Shown here: piece by piece, positions 25,195-36,189 of the stretch
Numbering within the stretch: the stretch's first letter is position 1
How the letters are laid out: every line of letters starts with the position of its first letter
Assembly (NCBI RefSeq): GCF_024341905.1
Contig: NZ_BQXY01000004.1
Coordinates: 215,729-279,728 of the forward strand
Direction: 5' to 3'
Length of the DNA: 64,000 nt
Source of the DNA: Clostridium folliculivorans
Lineage (GTDB): Bacteria; Bacillota; Clostridia; Clostridiales; Clostridiaceae
The notes under the pieces: generated by a model
Databases searched by the model: none
What the model was told of the DNA's origin: nothing
What the model saw: only the letters and a program-made list of their open reading frames with translations
Translations under genes and position numbers: made by a program

Positions 25195-28100
25195 ATGCCA
25201 ATTAGAAAAGATATTAAAAAAGTATTAGTAATAGGTTCAGGCCCGATAGTAATAGGTCAGGCAGCAGAATTTGATTACTCAGGAACTCAAGCTTGTCAAG
25301 CACTTAAAGAAGAAGGAATAGAAGTAGTTCTAATAAATTCTAATCCTGCAACTATAATGACGGATGCTGAAGTTGCAGATAAGGTGTATTTAGAACCGCT
25401 GACTATAGAATTTGTTGAGAAAGTTATAGCTGAAGAGAGACCTGACAGTCTTTTAGCAGGAATGGGCGGACAAACAGGCTTAAACTTAGCTGTTGAACTT
25501 TATGATAAAGGAATACTAGATAAGTACAATGTAAAAGTTATAGGTACCTCTGTCGAAGGTATAAAAGAAGGAGAAGACAGAGAGTTATTTAGAGCGATGA
25601 TGCATAGAATAGGCCAGCCTGTTATAAAGAGTGAGATAATAACAGACTTAGAAGCTGGGAAGGAATTTGCTAAGACCATAGGTTATCCTGTAATAGTAAG
25701 ACCAGCATATACACTAGGGGGAACTGGTGGTGGAATAGCTGATAATGAAGAACAGTTGGAAGAAATTCTGTCATCAGGATTGCAGTTAAGCTCTATAGGT
25801 CAAGTATTACTTGAAAAGAGTGTAAAGGGATGGAAAGAAGTAGAATATGAAGTAATGAGAGATAGCTTTGGAAATTGTATAACAGTATGTAATATGGAAA
25901 ATATTGATCCTGTGGGAATACATACTGGTGATAGTATAGTTGTAGCTCCTAGTCAAACTTTATCTGATAAAGAGTACCAAATGCTTAGAAGTGCTTCTAT
26001 AGATATAATAAATGCAGTAGGAATAGAAGGTGGGTGCAATGTTCAGTTTGCGCTTAACCCAATGTCCTTTGAATACGCAGTAATTGAAATAAATCCTAGA
26101 GTTTCAAGATCATCAGCATTAGCTTCTAAGGCAACCGGATATCCAATTGCAAAGGTTGCTGCGAAGCTAGCATTAGGTTATGCCCTTGATGAGATAAAAA
26201 ATGCGGTAACTCAAAAAACCTATGCATGCTTTGAACCTTCTTTAGATTATGTAGTTGTTAAGATACCTAAATGGCCATTTGATAAGTTCAAAAGTGCTGA
26301 TAGAGCTTTAGGAACTAAGATGATGGCTACGGGAGAAATAATGGCTATAGGAAGTGATTTCGAATCAGCTTTTCTTAAGGGAATAAGATCTTTAGAAATA
26401 GGAAGATACTCCTTAGAGTTTAAAAAGTTTAGAGATCTTTCTATGAAGGATTTGAAAGAGATGGTAATAACACCTGATGATGAAAGAATTTTTGCTCTAG
26501 CAGAAATGCTTAGAAGAAATTATAGGATGGATAAAATTGTTGAGATAACAGGAGTTGATTTATTCTTCTTAGAAAAATTCAAGTGGATGGTTGATGAAGA
26601 GCAAAAATTAAGAATCTCTAAAATAGGTGATTTAGATAAGGAATGGTTATATAAACTTAAGAGGAAGGGTTTCTCTGATAAAGGTATTGCAGATCTTCTA
26701 GAAGTTTCGCCAGATGATATTTATAGATTAAGAGATATATGGAGTATAAAACCTGTATATAAGATGGTTGATACCTGTGGTGGCGAGTTTGAAGCCTTAT
26801 CTCCATACTATTATTCAACTTATGAGACTTATGATGAAGTGGAAGTAAGTGATAGAAGAAAGGTTATGGTAATAGGATCTGGACCTATAAGAATAGGACA
26901 GGGAATAGAATTTGACTACGCATCAGTTCATTGCGTAAAATCACTTAGAAATCTTGGGATAGAAACAATAATAGTAAATAATAATCCTGAAACTGTAAGT
27001 ACAGATTTTAATATATCGGATAAATTATATTTTGAACCATTAACAGAAGAAGATGTATTTAATATAATTGAAAAAGAAAAACCAGAAGGTGTAATACTTC
27101 AATTTGGTGGGCAAACATCTATAAAGCTTGCAAAATTCCTTAAAGAAAAAAATATAAAGACATTAGGAACCACAGCAGATCAGATTGATTTAGCTGAAGA
27201 TAGAGAAAAATTTGACGCTTTACTTGAAGAATTAGATATATTTAGGCCTAAAGGAAAAGGGATTTGGAGTATTGAAGAAGGGGTAAATGAAGCAAGAGAG
27301 CTTGGATTCCCTGTGCTTGTAAGACCTTCGTATGTACTTGGTGGTCAAGGTATGGAAATAACTCATGATGAAGAAGAGCTGAAGTTCTATTTAAACAATG
27401 CATTTGAAAAAGATAGAAAGAATCCTATACTAATAGATAAATATCTTATGGGAAGAGAAATAGAAGTTGATGCTATATCTGATGGTGAAGATGTTCTTAT
27501 ACCAGGAATAATGGAACATCTAGAAAGAGCTGGGGTACACTCAGGTGACAGTATAACAATCTACCCAAGCCAAAATTTGAGTCAAGATATAAAAGATAAG
27601 GTGTTAGAATACACTAATAAGCTTGCTCTTGCTATAGGTATAAAAGGGATGATAAATATACAGTTTATAGAGTTTAAGGGTGAGCTATATGTAATAGAAG
27701 TTAATCCAAGAGCTTCAAGAACAGTTCCTTATATAAGTAAAGTTAGTGGAGTCCCTATAGTGGATATAGCTACTAGAATAATGCTTGGAGCTAAACTTAA
27801 GGATTTAGGTTATGGAACTGGTGTATACAAAGAGCCAAGTTTAATATCTGTAAAGGTACCAGTATTCTCCACTCAAAAGCTTCCAAAGGTTGAAGTTTCT
27901 CTAGGGCCAGAAATGAGATCTACTGGGGAAGTATTGGGAGTAGGTAGAACTCTAGAGGAAGCTTTATACAAAGGTTTTGTAGGGGCGTATATGTATACTC
28001 TAAGTAAGAAAAAGGGTACTGTACTTGCTACTATAAATAAGCATGATAAAGAAGAATTCCTTCCAATAGCAAAAGCACTTTCTGATGTTGGATATGATTT

Positions 28101-28404
28101 TATAGCTACCTCAGGTACTGCTGAACTTTTAAGGGCTGCAGGTATAGATGCTAAAGAAGTTAGAAAGCTAAATGAAAATCATCCTAATATAATAGATATT
28201 ATAAAGAATAAAGAGGTTGATTTAGTTATAAACACACCAACTAAGGGTAATGATTCTAAGAGAGATGGCTTCCATATAAGAAGAGCAGCTATAGAAAGAA
28301 ATATAGGAGTTATTACAGCTCTTGATACTTTTAATGCTCTAGTAAAGGTTAAAACAAGTAAAATTGAAGAGAGAGATCTTGAAGTGTTCAACATGACAAA
28401 ATAA
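25195..28404 (+). CDS. carB: Carbamoyl-phosphate synthase large subunit
   Basis: A 1069-residue enzyme with two homologous ATP-grasp halves and a C-terminal MGS-like allosteric domain. The first half opens [17 protein letters not shown], and the second, near residue 560, opens [36 protein letters not shown] and [18 protein letters not shown] are the matching ATP-grasp ends. The last 140 residues ([14 protein letters not shown]) form the regulatory domain. The enzyme uses two ATP, bicarbonate and ammonia. It lies directly after carA behind AGGAGG, and the operon ends at a strong terminator. Confidence 0.97.
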   Translation: MPIRKDIKKVLVIGSGPIVIGQAAEFDYSGTQACQALKEEGIEVVLINSNPATIMTDAEVADKVYLEPLTIEFVEKVIAEERPDSLLAGMGGQTGLNLAVELYDKGILDKYNVKVIGTSVEGIKEGEDRELFRAMMHRIGQPVIKSEIITDLEAGKEFAKTIGYPVIVRPAYTLGGTGGGIADNEEQLEEILSSGLQLSSIGQVLLEKSVKGWKEVEYEVMRDSFGNCITVCNMENIDPVGIHTGDSIVVAPSQTLSDKEYQMLRSASIDIINAVGIEGGCNVQFALNPMSFEYAVIEINPRVSRSSALASKATGYPIAKVAAKLALGYALDEIKNAVTQKTYACFEPSLDYVVVKIPKWPFDKFKSADRALGTKMMATGEIMAIGSDFESAFLKGIRSLEIGRYSLEFKKFRDLSMKDLKEMVITPDDERIFALAEMLRRNYRMDKIVEITGVDLFFLEKFKWMVDEEQKLRISKIGDLDKEWLYKLKRKGFSDKGIADLLEVSPDDIYRLRDIWSIKPVYKMVDTCGGEFEALSPYYYSTYETYDEVEVSDRRKVMVIGSGPIRIGQGIEFDYASVHCVKSLRNLGIETIIVNNNPETVSTDFNISDKLYFEPLTEEDVFNIIEKEKPEGVILQFGGQTSIKLAKFLKEKNIKTLGTTADQIDLAEDREKFDALLEELDIFRPKGKGIWSIEEGVNEARELGFPVLVRPSYVLGGQGMEITHDEEELKFYLNNAFEKDRKNPILIDKYLMGREIEVDAISDGEDVLIPGIMEHLERAGVHSGDSITIYPSQNLSQDIKDKVLEYTNKLALAIGIKGMINIQFIEFKGELYVIEVNPRASRTVPYISKVSGVPIVDIATRIMLGAKLKDLGYGTGVYKEPSLISVKVPVFSTQKLPKVEVSLGPEMRSTGEVLGVGRTLEEALYKGFVGAYMYTLSKKKGTVLATINKHDKEEFLPIAKALSDVGYDFIATSGTAELLRAAGIDAKEVRKLNENHPNIIDIIKNKEVDLVINTPTKGNDSKRDGFHIRRAAIERNIGVITALDTFNALVKVKTSKIEERDLEVFNMTK

Positions 28405-28449
28405 TACTTGCTACAATAAGGCTGTTTTAAGCTAAGGCTATTATAGTGA

Positions 28450-28518
28450 AACATCTAGGTTACTTCAATGTTGTTTATTTAATAAAATGACATTGAGGAT
28501 ACCTAGATGTTTTTTTTG
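28450..28518 (+). terminator. carAB terminator
   Basis: ACATCTAGGTTACTTCAATGT pairs, with small bulges, with ACATTGAGGATACCTAGATGT, followed by eight T. Confidence 0.88.
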
Positions 28519-28608
28519 TAAAATGTTTGTTTTACAATATTCTTTAAAATTCAACATAGAGTGTGTGAAATATATGGAATAATATGTTGAAAAATATAAA
28601 TTAATATA

Positions 28609-28655
28609 TTGACATATGAACGCATGTTCGCTACAATATAATCAAACGTATGTTC
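28609..28655 (+). promoter_or_regulatory. SOS-type promoter with two LexA boxes
   Basis: TTGACA (28609-28614) and TACAAT (28632-28637) are separated by 17 nt. Between them lies GAACGCATGTTCG (28618-28630), matching the Gram-positive LexA (DinR) box GAACNNNNGTTC. A second site, AAACGTATGTTCG (28644-28656), one base off, sits just after the -10. Repression by LexA and induction by DNA damage are strongly suggested. Confidence 0.75.
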
Positions 28656-28728
28656 GAGAAAAATAATGCATAAAATTGTGTACAAGCTCATATGATTAGG
28701 TAAGGATGAAAAAGGGAGGAATTATGAG

Positions 28729-29004
28729 ATGAAAAAGAATGGTGGAATATTTGTTAAGATAAACTATAAGTTAGATAATGTTGAGAAGAAAAGAATTAAA
28801 GATACCAATGCAAAGTATAGAGAGATGAATCTATCAAAGTATTTATTATGTGCTGGAACTTATAACAAAAATGGAGGGACGTTTATATTTCAGGCAAATA
28901 GCTTTCAAGAAGCTGAAGAAATAATAAACAATAATCCTTTTGTGGGCACGGATTTTTATTCATTTGAAATATTAAGTAATAACTATATAGCTTTAAACAA
29001 TTAA
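28729..29004 (+). CDS. YCII-like small protein under SOS control
   Basis: A 91-residue soluble protein. The second half, NKNGGTFIFQANSFQEAEEI followed by INNNPFVGTDFYSFEIL, resembles the YCII-like ferredoxin-fold domain (GG.., EA..., DPF-like turn). The N-terminal half is basic and charged. No SOS protein of this kind is known to me. ATG 28729 follows AAAGGGAGG at good spacing. It is monocistronic, with two LexA-type boxes in the promoter and a terminator about 150 nt downstream. Its role in DNA damage is unknown. Confidence 0.7.
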   Translation: MKKNGGIFVKINYKLDNVEKKRIKDTNAKYREMNLSKYLLCAGTYNKNGGTFIFQANSFQEAEEIINNNPFVGTDFYSFEILSNNYIALNN

Positions 29005-29152
29005 TGACTTAACAATATTACACCGTAGGGATTTTTCAAGGCTTATAATGTTATAAATAAAATTGATAATAGTGTTAGAAAATGAGCTTTACATTAATAA
29101 GATGAATTTAGTTAACCGCAAGCTTTGTTTTATTAAAGTTTTTAAAATTATA

Positions 29153-29189
29153 AAAAATCGCTAAAGTGATTTTCTTTAGCGATTTTTTT
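29153..29189. terminator. Bidirectional terminator
   Basis: AAAAAATCGCTAAAG and CTTTAGCGATTTTTTT pair perfectly between the convergent YCII-like and HD-GYP genes. Confidence 0.88.
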
Positions 29190-29221
29190 ATTATTGAGGT
29201 TTATTAATTACATTAATATAT

Positions 29222-30340
29222 CTATATTTCATATTCAATTGATAATATAACTAATGATAATTCCTTTACTAGGTTTATTAAAGAACCAACAGAAGTTCCG
29301 TTGTCACTTCTAATAACTTTAACTTCAGGTCTAAGCGGATAATCAGGAGGAGTGCTTTCAACCACGCAGATATCTCCGTTGCTTAGTTTTACTATGGTTC
29401 CTTCAGGGTAAGGTACTAGTATCTTAGTAAATGCTTTAACTATATCGTAATCAAACATAGAGCCAGCGTTCCCCAGTATAAATTCAAAAGCTTCATTTGG
29501 AGAAAGTGCTCTTCTATATGGTCTATCAGAAGTTAATGCATCATAAACATCCGCCACTGCAACAATTTTTGCAAGCTTATTAATCTTTGAACTTTTTTTA
29601 CCATCAGGGTAACCAAGTCCATCTTCTCTTTCATGATGTTGCAATACTACCATTCTAGAGAAAGATGATATATTATGTACAGTCTTTAGATAAGAGTATC
29701 CTTTTTTGGGATGATCTTTCATTATCTCGAATTCTGCATAGCTTAAAGGTCCGTCTTTTAAAAGTATTTCTTTTGGTATAAAGACTTTTCCGATATCATG
29801 AAGCAAGGCGCCTATACAAAGATCTAGAAGTTCATGTTTCTGAAGTTGAAGACCAATACCTAGAACTAGAGATAATATAGCAACATTAACGCAATGTTGA
29901 TAAGTATACGCGTCCATAGTTTTTATATCAACTAAATTTATCATTATGTTTTTGTTCGAAAGTATATTTTCTAATAATTCTTCTGCAAGTCCATGAATAG
30001 ATGATAAATATTCCTCTTTTTGTTTTAGGAGAATATTTTTTTTGTTTTTATTCAATGATGAATTGTGAAGATTTGAGTATATCCTCTCTACATTATTGAA
30101 GGTCTCTCTCACTAATGATATTGATTTTTGTCTGAGTTCAGGTCTTATTATGTCATCAATTTCTTTTTCACTATATTCATCCATAATGTAAAGTGAATAA
30201 ATATGTATATCTTTTATCCTTTTTATTAAAGGAGTCGACAACTTAACTCCTTCTTTTAAAAGAGTTCGTCCGTTTTCATCAAATAAAGTTTTACCTAAAT
30301 AACAACCGTCTCTTACACATTCAATAGGAACTAGTCTCAT
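29222..30340 (-). CDS. HD-GYP domain protein, probable c-di-GMP phosphodiesterase
   Basis: A 372-residue soluble protein. The HD-GYP core spans about residues 135-310: HCVNVAILSLVLG, LLHDIGKVFIPKEIL, MKDHPKKGYSYLK, VVLQHHEREDGLGYP and AVADVYDALTSDRPYR. The metal-binding His-Asp residues and the GYP motif are intact, so c-di-GMP hydrolysis is likely. The N-terminal 130 residues have no receiver domain. A C-terminal extension of about 60 residues contains GTIVKLSNGDICVVEST. GAGGTG lies 6 nt before the ATG. No partner gene is adjacent. Confidence 0.9.
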   Translation of the reverse strand: MRLVPIECVRDGCYLGKTLFDENGRTLLKEGVKLSTPLIKRIKDIHIYSLYIMDEYSEKEIDDIIRPELRQKSISLVRETFNNVERIYSNLHNSSLNKNKKNILLKQKEEYLSSIHGLAEELLENILSNKNIMINLVDIKTMDAYTYQHCVNVAILSLVLGIGLQLQKHELLDLCIGALLHDIGKVFIPKEILLKDGPLSYAEFEIMKDHPKKGYSYLKTVHNISSFSRMVVLQHHEREDGLGYPDGKKSSKINKLAKIVAVADVYDALTSDRPYRRALSPNEAFEFILGNAGSMFDYDIVKAFTKILVPYPEGTIVKLSNGDICVVESTPPDYPLRPEVKVIRSDNGTSVGSLINLVKELSLVILSIEYEI

Positions 30341-30450
30341 TTCCTACACCTCATCTTAAGATATATAGTCAATTATACTACAAACATACTAAAGAGTCTT
30401 CTATACTTTTATTAAAAATTCACATAATTGATAAATTTTAAGTTACCAAA

Positions 30451-30570
30451 TAAAAGGGTCGGTGAAGCGACCTTCTTTAGTGAGATTTTTATTTGCGAAG
30501 CTACCTCTCTAAAATATATATTGGGGAAACCTAGCAGGTAAGTATATTTTGCTTTTTTACTGTATAACTA
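30451..30570 (-). ncRNA. Structured repeat element, copy 2c, with terminator
   Basis: Read on the minus strand: TTATACAGTAAAAAAG, ACCTGCTAGGTTTCCCC (near 30540-30523), GAGGTAGCTTCGCAAA (near 30510-30495), then a terminator hairpin around AAGGTCGCTTC. It keeps the TATACAGTAAAAA block, the CTGC/GGTAG stem, the A-rich joint and the AAGGTCGCTTC loop of the 17.2 kb copy. It lies downstream of the minus-strand glutamine synthetase and upstream of the HD-GYP gene. Confidence 0.55.
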
Positions 30571-30640
30571 AAAGGTTATGATAAATTGTTGAAGGCACTA
30601 GGCTTAGCTAGATTTAAACATTTATGCTTTCCTTTACAGT

Positions 30641-30678
30641 AAAAAAGAAACCTATTAAATTATAGGTTTCTTTTTTAT
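30641..30678 (-). terminator. Terminator of the GSI-like gene
   Basis: AAAAAAGAAACCTAT and ATAGGTTTCTTTTTT pair perfectly about 20 nt past the minus-strand stop. Confidence 0.85.
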
Positions 30679-30694
30679 TCTAATTATTATTAAT

Positions 30695-32602
30695 CTAAAT
30701 GTCTATATCTAATAAGTTTTTCTTATATGAATTATATAAAAATCTTAATAAAGACATCTTATCATCTAATTCTATTTGTAGGTTTGATGCTTCTTCAAGA
30801 TCATCAGCTACTATAGCTTCTTTAATTTTTGTAAATAGACTCTTATTTGTATAGCTATCCTTCATTATATAATGTCTTAAATCATTTATTGCCATCCAAT
30901 TAGATATATCTAAGTCTAGTGCTTTATCAAGTGAGTGTAATAATTTAAAACTTCTTATTTCACTTGCATATTCAGAAATCACTCTACTAGTTATTTCTGT
31001 AGTCCATCTCTTAGTTACTCCAAGTCTAAAGCTATTTATAAGCTTATCAGTGAATACATCATTTCTCTTTAATACTTCAACTTTTTTAGGATATTTATCT
31101 AAAGCTAATAAGTTTTCGTAAACAGTAGCAGGTGCTGTTCCGAAGAATTCATCTCTTTCTTCTTGAGTGAAGTCTTCAAAAACATCTTCTTCAGCCCTAT
31201 ACGCTCTATCTTTTTCTAAATAATCAGCATCTTCGCCAGCTTTTTTGGAAAGTTCAGCAAGCAATTGTCCTTCTGTCTTATTACTTTCTAAAGCATACAA
31301 TATACCATCTAACATAGCTAAATAAGATGTACTCATTGCCAAATAGGTATTAGTATGAGGATTTGGTGCTCTAAGTTCGAATCTTGTTGCTAAAGGGCTA
31401 TGAGGATCTCTTACAAGACCAGCTAAGATAGTTCTGTTTCTTGATGGTACCTCAGGACTGTGTCCTAATGAAGTAACTATGCAAACTGGAGCTTCATAAC
31501 CAGGTTTTAATCTTCTCAAAGAATCGGCTGTTGAAGAAACAAAAGGATTTACAATTTCATAATTTTTAAGAAGTCCCATTATAGCACCATAGCCTATAGC
31601 ACTTAGGAAGTCATTTTTAGTTGCAGCAAAAAGATTGATTCTTGTTCCATCTTTAAGTTTAACACTAACACCAAGATGAGTATGCTCTCCGCTTCCTGCT
31701 ACTCCTTCAATTGGCTTTGCAAGGAAAGTAACATCTAAGCCATTCCTTCTAAAGGTTTCTTTTACAAGATTTCTTATGAATAACTCATTATCTGCAGATT
31801 GTAATGCATCTGAGTACTTCCAATCTATCTCTAACTGTTCCATTACATGATTGAAGTTTCCGGATGAATCAAATTTACCTTTAACTCCGCCGACTTCCTT
31901 GTGACCCATTTCTGGTTCAAAGCCGTAGCTTTCCATTAAGATTAAACTTTGTTCTAGAGCTGTTCTTACAACTCCTTTAGTTCTAGTCCAATACTGTTCT
32001 TGTAATATTTGGGAAGTGGATAATTCTTCTGTTTCAACTTTATCATTAGGAGTTTTAACCCAAAACTCAAGTTCGGTAGCAGAAGTTATTACGATTTGAT
32101 CTATGTCATCAGAGATTATTCCGAAAGGTTTAAGTGTTTCTGGCTTTTTTGCAAATATATCTAATAATGTAGTTTTAAAAGTATCAACTGCAGATTTTAA
32201 TATATGTCTTGAATCAACAGGAACTCCTTCATGGTAAAGAAAACAAGGTATTCTTAAAGTTCCAACTGGTTTGTTAGTTTCAGGATCTAAGAACTCATAG
32301 TTATAGTCAACGAACCAATTTACCTCTAAGTCTGTAATCATATCAACTTTTGCGTTGTTTAATGTAGCTATTTCAGGTAGAACTACTGATGAACCATCAG
32401 TTTGAACAGCAGTACCGTTCAAAAATGATGCTATATCATCCTTAAATAGACTTACTGGAATTTTTTCATCTGTATCATTGCCTGATAAATCAATACCTAC
32501 TATTGATACGAATTTTATTTCTGGGTGAGAATCGAGTAATGCTAATAAGTCCTCTTTATTGTGTTTATCAGTAGGAATAGTAAAAATGAGATTTTTTGCC
32601 AT
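30695..32602 (-). CDS. glnA: Glutamine synthetase, long type I-like form
   Basis: A 635-residue glutamine synthetase. The catalytic beta-grasp and barrel run to about residue 450, with ELEFWVKTPND, the GHKEVGGVKGKFD region, FLAKPIEGVAGSGEHTHLGV, and the Arg-rich RNRTILAGLVRDPHSPLATRFELR. A C-terminal extension of about 180 residues, helical and charged, is absent from standard 440-residue GSI. It makes glutamine from glutamate, ammonia and ATP. A ribosome site next to the ATG is not evident; AAAGGAAG lies about 40 nt upstream. The divergent neighbour is a type III glutamine synthetase. Confidence 0.85.
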   Translation of the reverse strand: MAKNLIFTIPTDKHNKEDLLALLDSHPEIKFVSIVGIDLSGNDTDEKIPVSLFKDDIASFLNGTAVQTDGSSVVLPEIATLNNAKVDMITDLEVNWFVDYNYEFLDPETNKPVGTLRIPCFLYHEGVPVDSRHILKSAVDTFKTTLLDIFAKKPETLKPFGIISDDIDQIVITSATELEFWVKTPNDKVETEELSTSQILQEQYWTRTKGVVRTALEQSLILMESYGFEPEMGHKEVGGVKGKFDSSGNFNHVMEQLEIDWKYSDALQSADNELFIRNLVKETFRRNGLDVTFLAKPIEGVAGSGEHTHLGVSVKLKDGTRINLFAATKNDFLSAIGYGAIMGLLKNYEIVNPFVSSTADSLRRLKPGYEAPVCIVTSLGHSPEVPSRNRTILAGLVRDPHSPLATRFELRAPNPHTNTYLAMSTSYLAMLDGILYALESNKTEGQLLAELSKKAGEDADYLEKDRAYRAEEDVFEDFTQEERDEFFGTAPATVYENLLALDKYPKKVEVLKRNDVFTDKLINSFRLGVTKRWTTEITSRVISEYASEIRSFKLLHSLDKALDLDISNWMAINDLRHYIMKDSYTNKSLFTKIKEAIVADDLEEASNLQIELDDKMSLLRFLYNSYKKNLLDIDI

Positions 32603-32991
32603 AATTATTTGTACTTACTTAAGTAATAGAAAAGTAAGCACTGGTTCACTTCCTTTCATTGAAAATTTTAGTGAATTTCTAAGGCTAAATAATTGATAAA
32701 ATAACATTTATATCATAGAAAAATTGTATTATAAGGAAACGTGTAGTGTCAATGAAATGATAGTTAAAAATCAATAGAATCAATAAAAAAACTTTGAAAA
32801 AGTTATAAAATTATAAAAATATAAAAAGTATACGTATTAAATTGTTGATTTTATAAAAAAATAGTTTTTTTATGTAGAATGGACTTATTTTGATGTTTAC
32901 GGCAATTTAGGGTGCTATAATTTTGAATAGAAAATTAAAAGATAGGCACGTTTTGTGTAAAATAGGTTTGAATACGAAAGGGGCTATTACG
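32603..32991. other. Divergent regulatory gap between two glutamine synthetases
   Basis: This 389-nt AT-rich region must carry both promoters. GCTATAAT at about 32911-32918 is a good -10 for the plus strand, but no -35 at proper spacing stands out. I saw no clear TGTNA-N7-TNACA GlnR site, and no riboswitch fold. Confidence 0.45.
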
Positions 32992-35079
32992 ATGAGCAAT
33001 TTTGGTGAATTTTACGGTGAAAATGTATTTAATGATTGTATAATGAAGGAACGTCTTCCTAAAGCAACTTATAAGGCATTGAAAAAGGCAATAGAAAAAG
33101 GGGCAACTGTTGACTTAGCTGTGGCCGATGTTGTAGCGTTAGCATTAAAGGATTGGGCAGTTGAAAAAGGAGCTACTCATTTTACGCACTGGTTCCAACC
33201 ATTGACAGGTATTACTGCAGAAAAGCATGATTCATTTATCAATCCTACAGAGGATGGTAAGGTTCTACTAGAGTTTTCAGGTAAAGAATTAATTAAGGGA
33301 GAACCAGATGCATCTTCATTCCCATCAGGTGGAAGTAGAGCTACTTGTGCTGCAAGAGGATATACTGCTTGGGATATGACATCACCAGCGTTTGTTAAAG
33401 ATGAGACTTTATATATACCAACAGCATTTGTTTCATATACTGGAGAAGCACTTGATAAGAAGATTCCATTACTTCGTTCAATGGAAGTTCTTTCAAAAGA
33501 AGCTATAAGAGTTTTAAAAGCTCTAGGAAATACTACAGCAAACAAAGTAACAACTACAGTTGGACCTGAACAAGAATATTTTATCGTGGACAAGAAGTTA
33601 TATGACAAACGTCCAGATCTTATATATACAGGAAGAACTTTATTTGGCGCTAAGCCTCCAAAGGGACAAGAGTTAGAAGATCATTATTTTGGATCTTTAA
33701 AAGAAAGAATATCCGATTATATGAAGGATTTAGATAAGGAACTTTGGAAGCTTGGTATTTCAGTAAAAACTAAGCACAACGAAGTTGCGCCAGCACAACA
33801 TGAGTTAGCGCCAATATTTACTACTACAAATGTAGCAACAGATACTAACCAACTTACTATGGATGTTATGAAGAAGGTTGCATTAAGACACGGATTAGTA
33901 TGTTTACTTCATGAAAAACCATTTGCAGGAGTTAATGGTTCAGGTAAGCACAATAACTGGTCAATGAGTACTGATGATGGACAAAATCTTCTTGATCCAA
34001 CTGATGCACCACATAAGAGTAAGCAATTCCAATTATTCTTAACATCAGTTATAAAGGCTGTTGATGAATACTCTGATTTATTAAGAGCTTCAGCTGCAAA
34101 TCCTGGAAATGATCATAGATTAGGTGCAAATGAAGCACCTCCAGCTATAATATCAGTGTTCTTAGGAGATCAATTACAAGATTTAATTGAACAAATTGAG
34201 AAAGGTGAAGTTACTTCATCGATATCAGCAGGTAAATTAGATCTAGGTGTATCAACTTTACCTAAGTTAATTAAGGATCCAACTGACAGAAATAGAACAT
34301 CACCATTTGCATTCACTGGTAATAAGTTTGAGTTCAGAATGGTTCCATCTTCAGGCACTATAGCTGACTGTAATACAGTATTAAATACAATAGTAGCTGA
34401 AGTTCTTTCAGAAGTTGCTGATAGACTTGAAAAAGCTGCAGATTTAGATGCTGAAATAAATGCTATATTAACTGAAACTGTTAAAGAGCATAGCAAGATA
34501 ATATTTAATGGAAATGGATACTCTGATGAATGGGTTGTTGAAGCTGAGAAGAGAGGTCTTGCAAATATAAAGACAACTGTTGAAGCTACAAAGGCTTATA
34601 TAACAGAAAAGAATGTAGCGTTAATGGAGAAACATGGCGTATTAAGCAAGCTAGAAATGCATGCTCGTTACGATGTAAATCTTGAAATATACGCTAAGAC
34701 TACAAATATAGAAGCTGAAACAACACTTGAAATTGCTAAACGTCAAATATTACCTGCAGTTATCAAGTTTGAAACAAGCTTGGCTAAATCAATAAGTGCT
34801 GTAAAGGCTGCTGGAGTATCTGCAGGGGTTCAATGTGAATTATTAGCTGAAGTAGATGAACTTGCAGTAGCTTTAAAGAAAAACATTGGTGAGTTAGAAG
34901 CTTCAGTTGAAAAGGCACAAGCTTTAGACGGAGATGCTTATGCTGTTGCTCACTTCTACAAATTTGATGTGTTCGAAAAAATGCAAGCTGTAAGAGCTGT
35001 TGCAGATACACTAGAAACTTTAGTTGATAAGGATGTATGGCCTTTACCAACTTACGGTGAATTGTTATTCAACGTATAA
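32992..35079 (+). CDS. glnN: Glutamine synthetase type III
   Basis: A 695-residue type III glutamine synthetase, a form found in Bacteroides, cyanobacteria and clostridia. Marks are [54 protein letters not shown], the GSIII signature [13 protein letters not shown], and [21 protein letters not shown] forms large oligomers and assimilates ammonia with ATP. ATG 32992 has AAAGGGG 8 nt upstream and is preferred over an upstream TTG 69 nt earlier. It ends at a strong terminator. Confidence 0.95.
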   Translation: MSNFGEFYGENVFNDCIMKERLPKATYKALKKAIEKGATVDLAVADVVALALKDWAVEKGATHFTHWFQPLTGITAEKHDSFINPTEDGKVLLEFSGKELIKGEPDASSFPSGGSRATCAARGYTAWDMTSPAFVKDETLYIPTAFVSYTGEALDKKIPLLRSMEVLSKEAIRVLKALGNTTANKVTTTVGPEQEYFIVDKKLYDKRPDLIYTGRTLFGAKPPKGQELEDHYFGSLKERISDYMKDLDKELWKLGISVKTKHNEVAPAQHELAPIFTTTNVATDTNQLTMDVMKKVALRHGLVCLLHEKPFAGVNGSGKHNNWSMSTDDGQNLLDPTDAPHKSKQFQLFLTSVIKAVDEYSDLLRASAANPGNDHRLGANEAPPAIISVFLGDQLQDLIEQIEKGEVTSSISAGKLDLGVSTLPKLIKDPTDRNRTSPFAFTGNKFEFRMVPSSGTIADCNTVLNTIVAEVLSEVADRLEKAADLDAEINAILTETVKEHSKIIFNGNGYSDEWVVEAEKRGLANIKTTVEATKAYITEKNVALMEKHGVLSKLEMHARYDVNLEIYAKTTNIEAETTLEIAKRQILPAVIKFETSLAKSISAVKAAGVSAGVQCELLAEVDELAVALKKNIGELEASVEKAQALDGDAYAVAHFYKFDVFEKMQAVRAVADTLETLVDKDVWPLPTYGELLFNV

Positions 35080-35115
35080 TATTAAATTAGATATTTATTT
35101 GAATAATATAATTAG

Positions 35116-35159
35116 AAAAGAGTTCTCACAGTTAGCTAATATTGTGAGAACTCTTTTTA
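35116..35159 (+). terminator. glnN terminator
   Basis: AAAAGAGTTCTCACA pairs with TGTGAGAACTCTTTTT. Confidence 0.88.
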
Positions 35160-35220
35160 ATGTAAAGTATGAAGTCTACTTGGCAACTAAACCCAAGAGT
35201 TTTAATAGCTGTACAAGCCT

Positions 35221-35290
35221 TTTATGGCTATAGAGTAAAAAACAAAACTTATTCACCTGAAAATTTAGCTTAGGAAGTTTTGAAAAACAA
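35221..35290 (+). repeat. Structured repeat element, partial copy 2d
   Basis: TATGGCTATAGAGTAAAAAA and AAAACTTATTCACCTG match the first half of the 17.2 kb copy almost base for base. The second half (GGAAGTTTTGAAAA) diverges and no terminator follows. CAAGCCTTT at 35214 and AAAGGCTTG at 35288 bracket it as an inverted repeat. The rest of the gap up to murI is AT-rich without ORFs. Confidence 0.45.
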
Positions 35291-35406
35291 AGGCTTGCGG
35301 TTAGTAAGCATATATAAATTAATAATTAAAGTTATGACTTTATATAGATTTATTAACTGTAAAGTAATAAAATAATTTTAGAAACTATTAGGTTGGAGTG
35401 ATGAAT

Positions 35407-36183
35407 ATGAGTAACAATGAAAGTATGAAGCCGATAGGTTTTTTTGATTCAGGAGTAGGTGGTCTGAGTGTTATGAAAAAAGCTATAGAGTTTATGCCTT
35501 GGGAAGATTACATATATTTTGGAGATGCTAAAAATGCCCCATATGGCACAAAAACCGTTGATGAAGTAAAAAAGCTTACTTTTAATGCTACAGAGTTTTT
35601 AATAAATAAAGGAGTAAAAGCTGTTGTTATAGCATGTAATACTGCTACTTCAGCTGCTATTGACGAACTTAGGGCTCATTATAAAAATATTCCTATAATA
35701 GGTATTGAGCCAGCACTTAAACCAGCAGTAGAGTTGTGTAATAACGGTAAAATAATAATTATGGCAACACCTATGACTCTTGCTGAAAAGAAGTTTAAAA
35801 ACTTAATGGAAAAGTATTCTGAAGAAGCTGAGATAGTACCTCTTCCTTGTGCGGGATTGGTAGAACTTATAGAATCAGGAATTACTGATGGAGATGAAAT
35901 GATTAATTTCCTAGAGAAGAAGTTTTTAGATATAGATAAGAATGCGATTTCTGCTGTGGTTCTAGGGTGTACACACTATCCTTTTGTCAAAAAAGCATTA
36001 GCTAAGGTTATTGGAGATAAAGCTATATTAATAGATGGAAGTGAAGGTACTGCTAAGGAGCTTAGAAGAAGACTTGGAAAGGCAGGTATATTGGGGGATA
36101 AAGGTAGAAAAGGAGAGATAACTATATATAACTCACTTCAGGAAAACAAAGCGATTGAACTTAGCTATAAACTCTTAAGATAA
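35407..36183 (+). CDS. murI: Glutamate racemase
   Basis: A 258-residue enzyme that converts L-glutamate to D-glutamate for peptidoglycan. The two catalytic cysteines are in CNTATSAA (about residue 75) and GCTHYPF (about 185), and the N-terminal DSGVGGLSV loop and [11 protein letters not shown] are typical. ATG 35407 is preferred because GGAG lies 8 nt upstream; ATG 35401 and GTG 35398 are alternatives. It is monocistronic and ends six bases before a minus-strand structured element. Confidence 0.95.
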   Translation: MSNNESMKPIGFFDSGVGGLSVMKKAIEFMPWEDYIYFGDAKNAPYGTKTVDEVKKLTFNATEFLINKGVKAVVIACNTATSAAIDELRAHYKNIPIIGIEPALKPAVELCNNGKIIIMATPMTLAEKKFKNLMEKYSEEAEIVPLPCAGLVELIESGITDGDEMINFLEKKFLDIDKNAISAVVLGCTHYPFVKKALAKVIGDKAILIDGSEGTAKELRRRLGKAGILGDKGRKGEITIYNSLQENKAIELSYKLLR

Positions 36184-36189
36184 AATAAA

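Noticed and set aside
32603-32991. GlnR binding sites between the two glutamine synthetase genes
   Set aside because: TGTTTAC near 32893 resembles half of a site, but the second half (TNACA at the right distance) is absent.
33177-33608. 143-codon open frame opposite glnN, and similar long shadows opposite hcp (1049-1465) and sleC-region genes
   Set aside because: All are antisense to conserved genes and lack ribosome sites and recognisable protein features.
35024-35233. 69-codon frame overlapping the glnN end
   Set aside because: It starts inside glnN and runs through the glnN terminator; no ribosome site.
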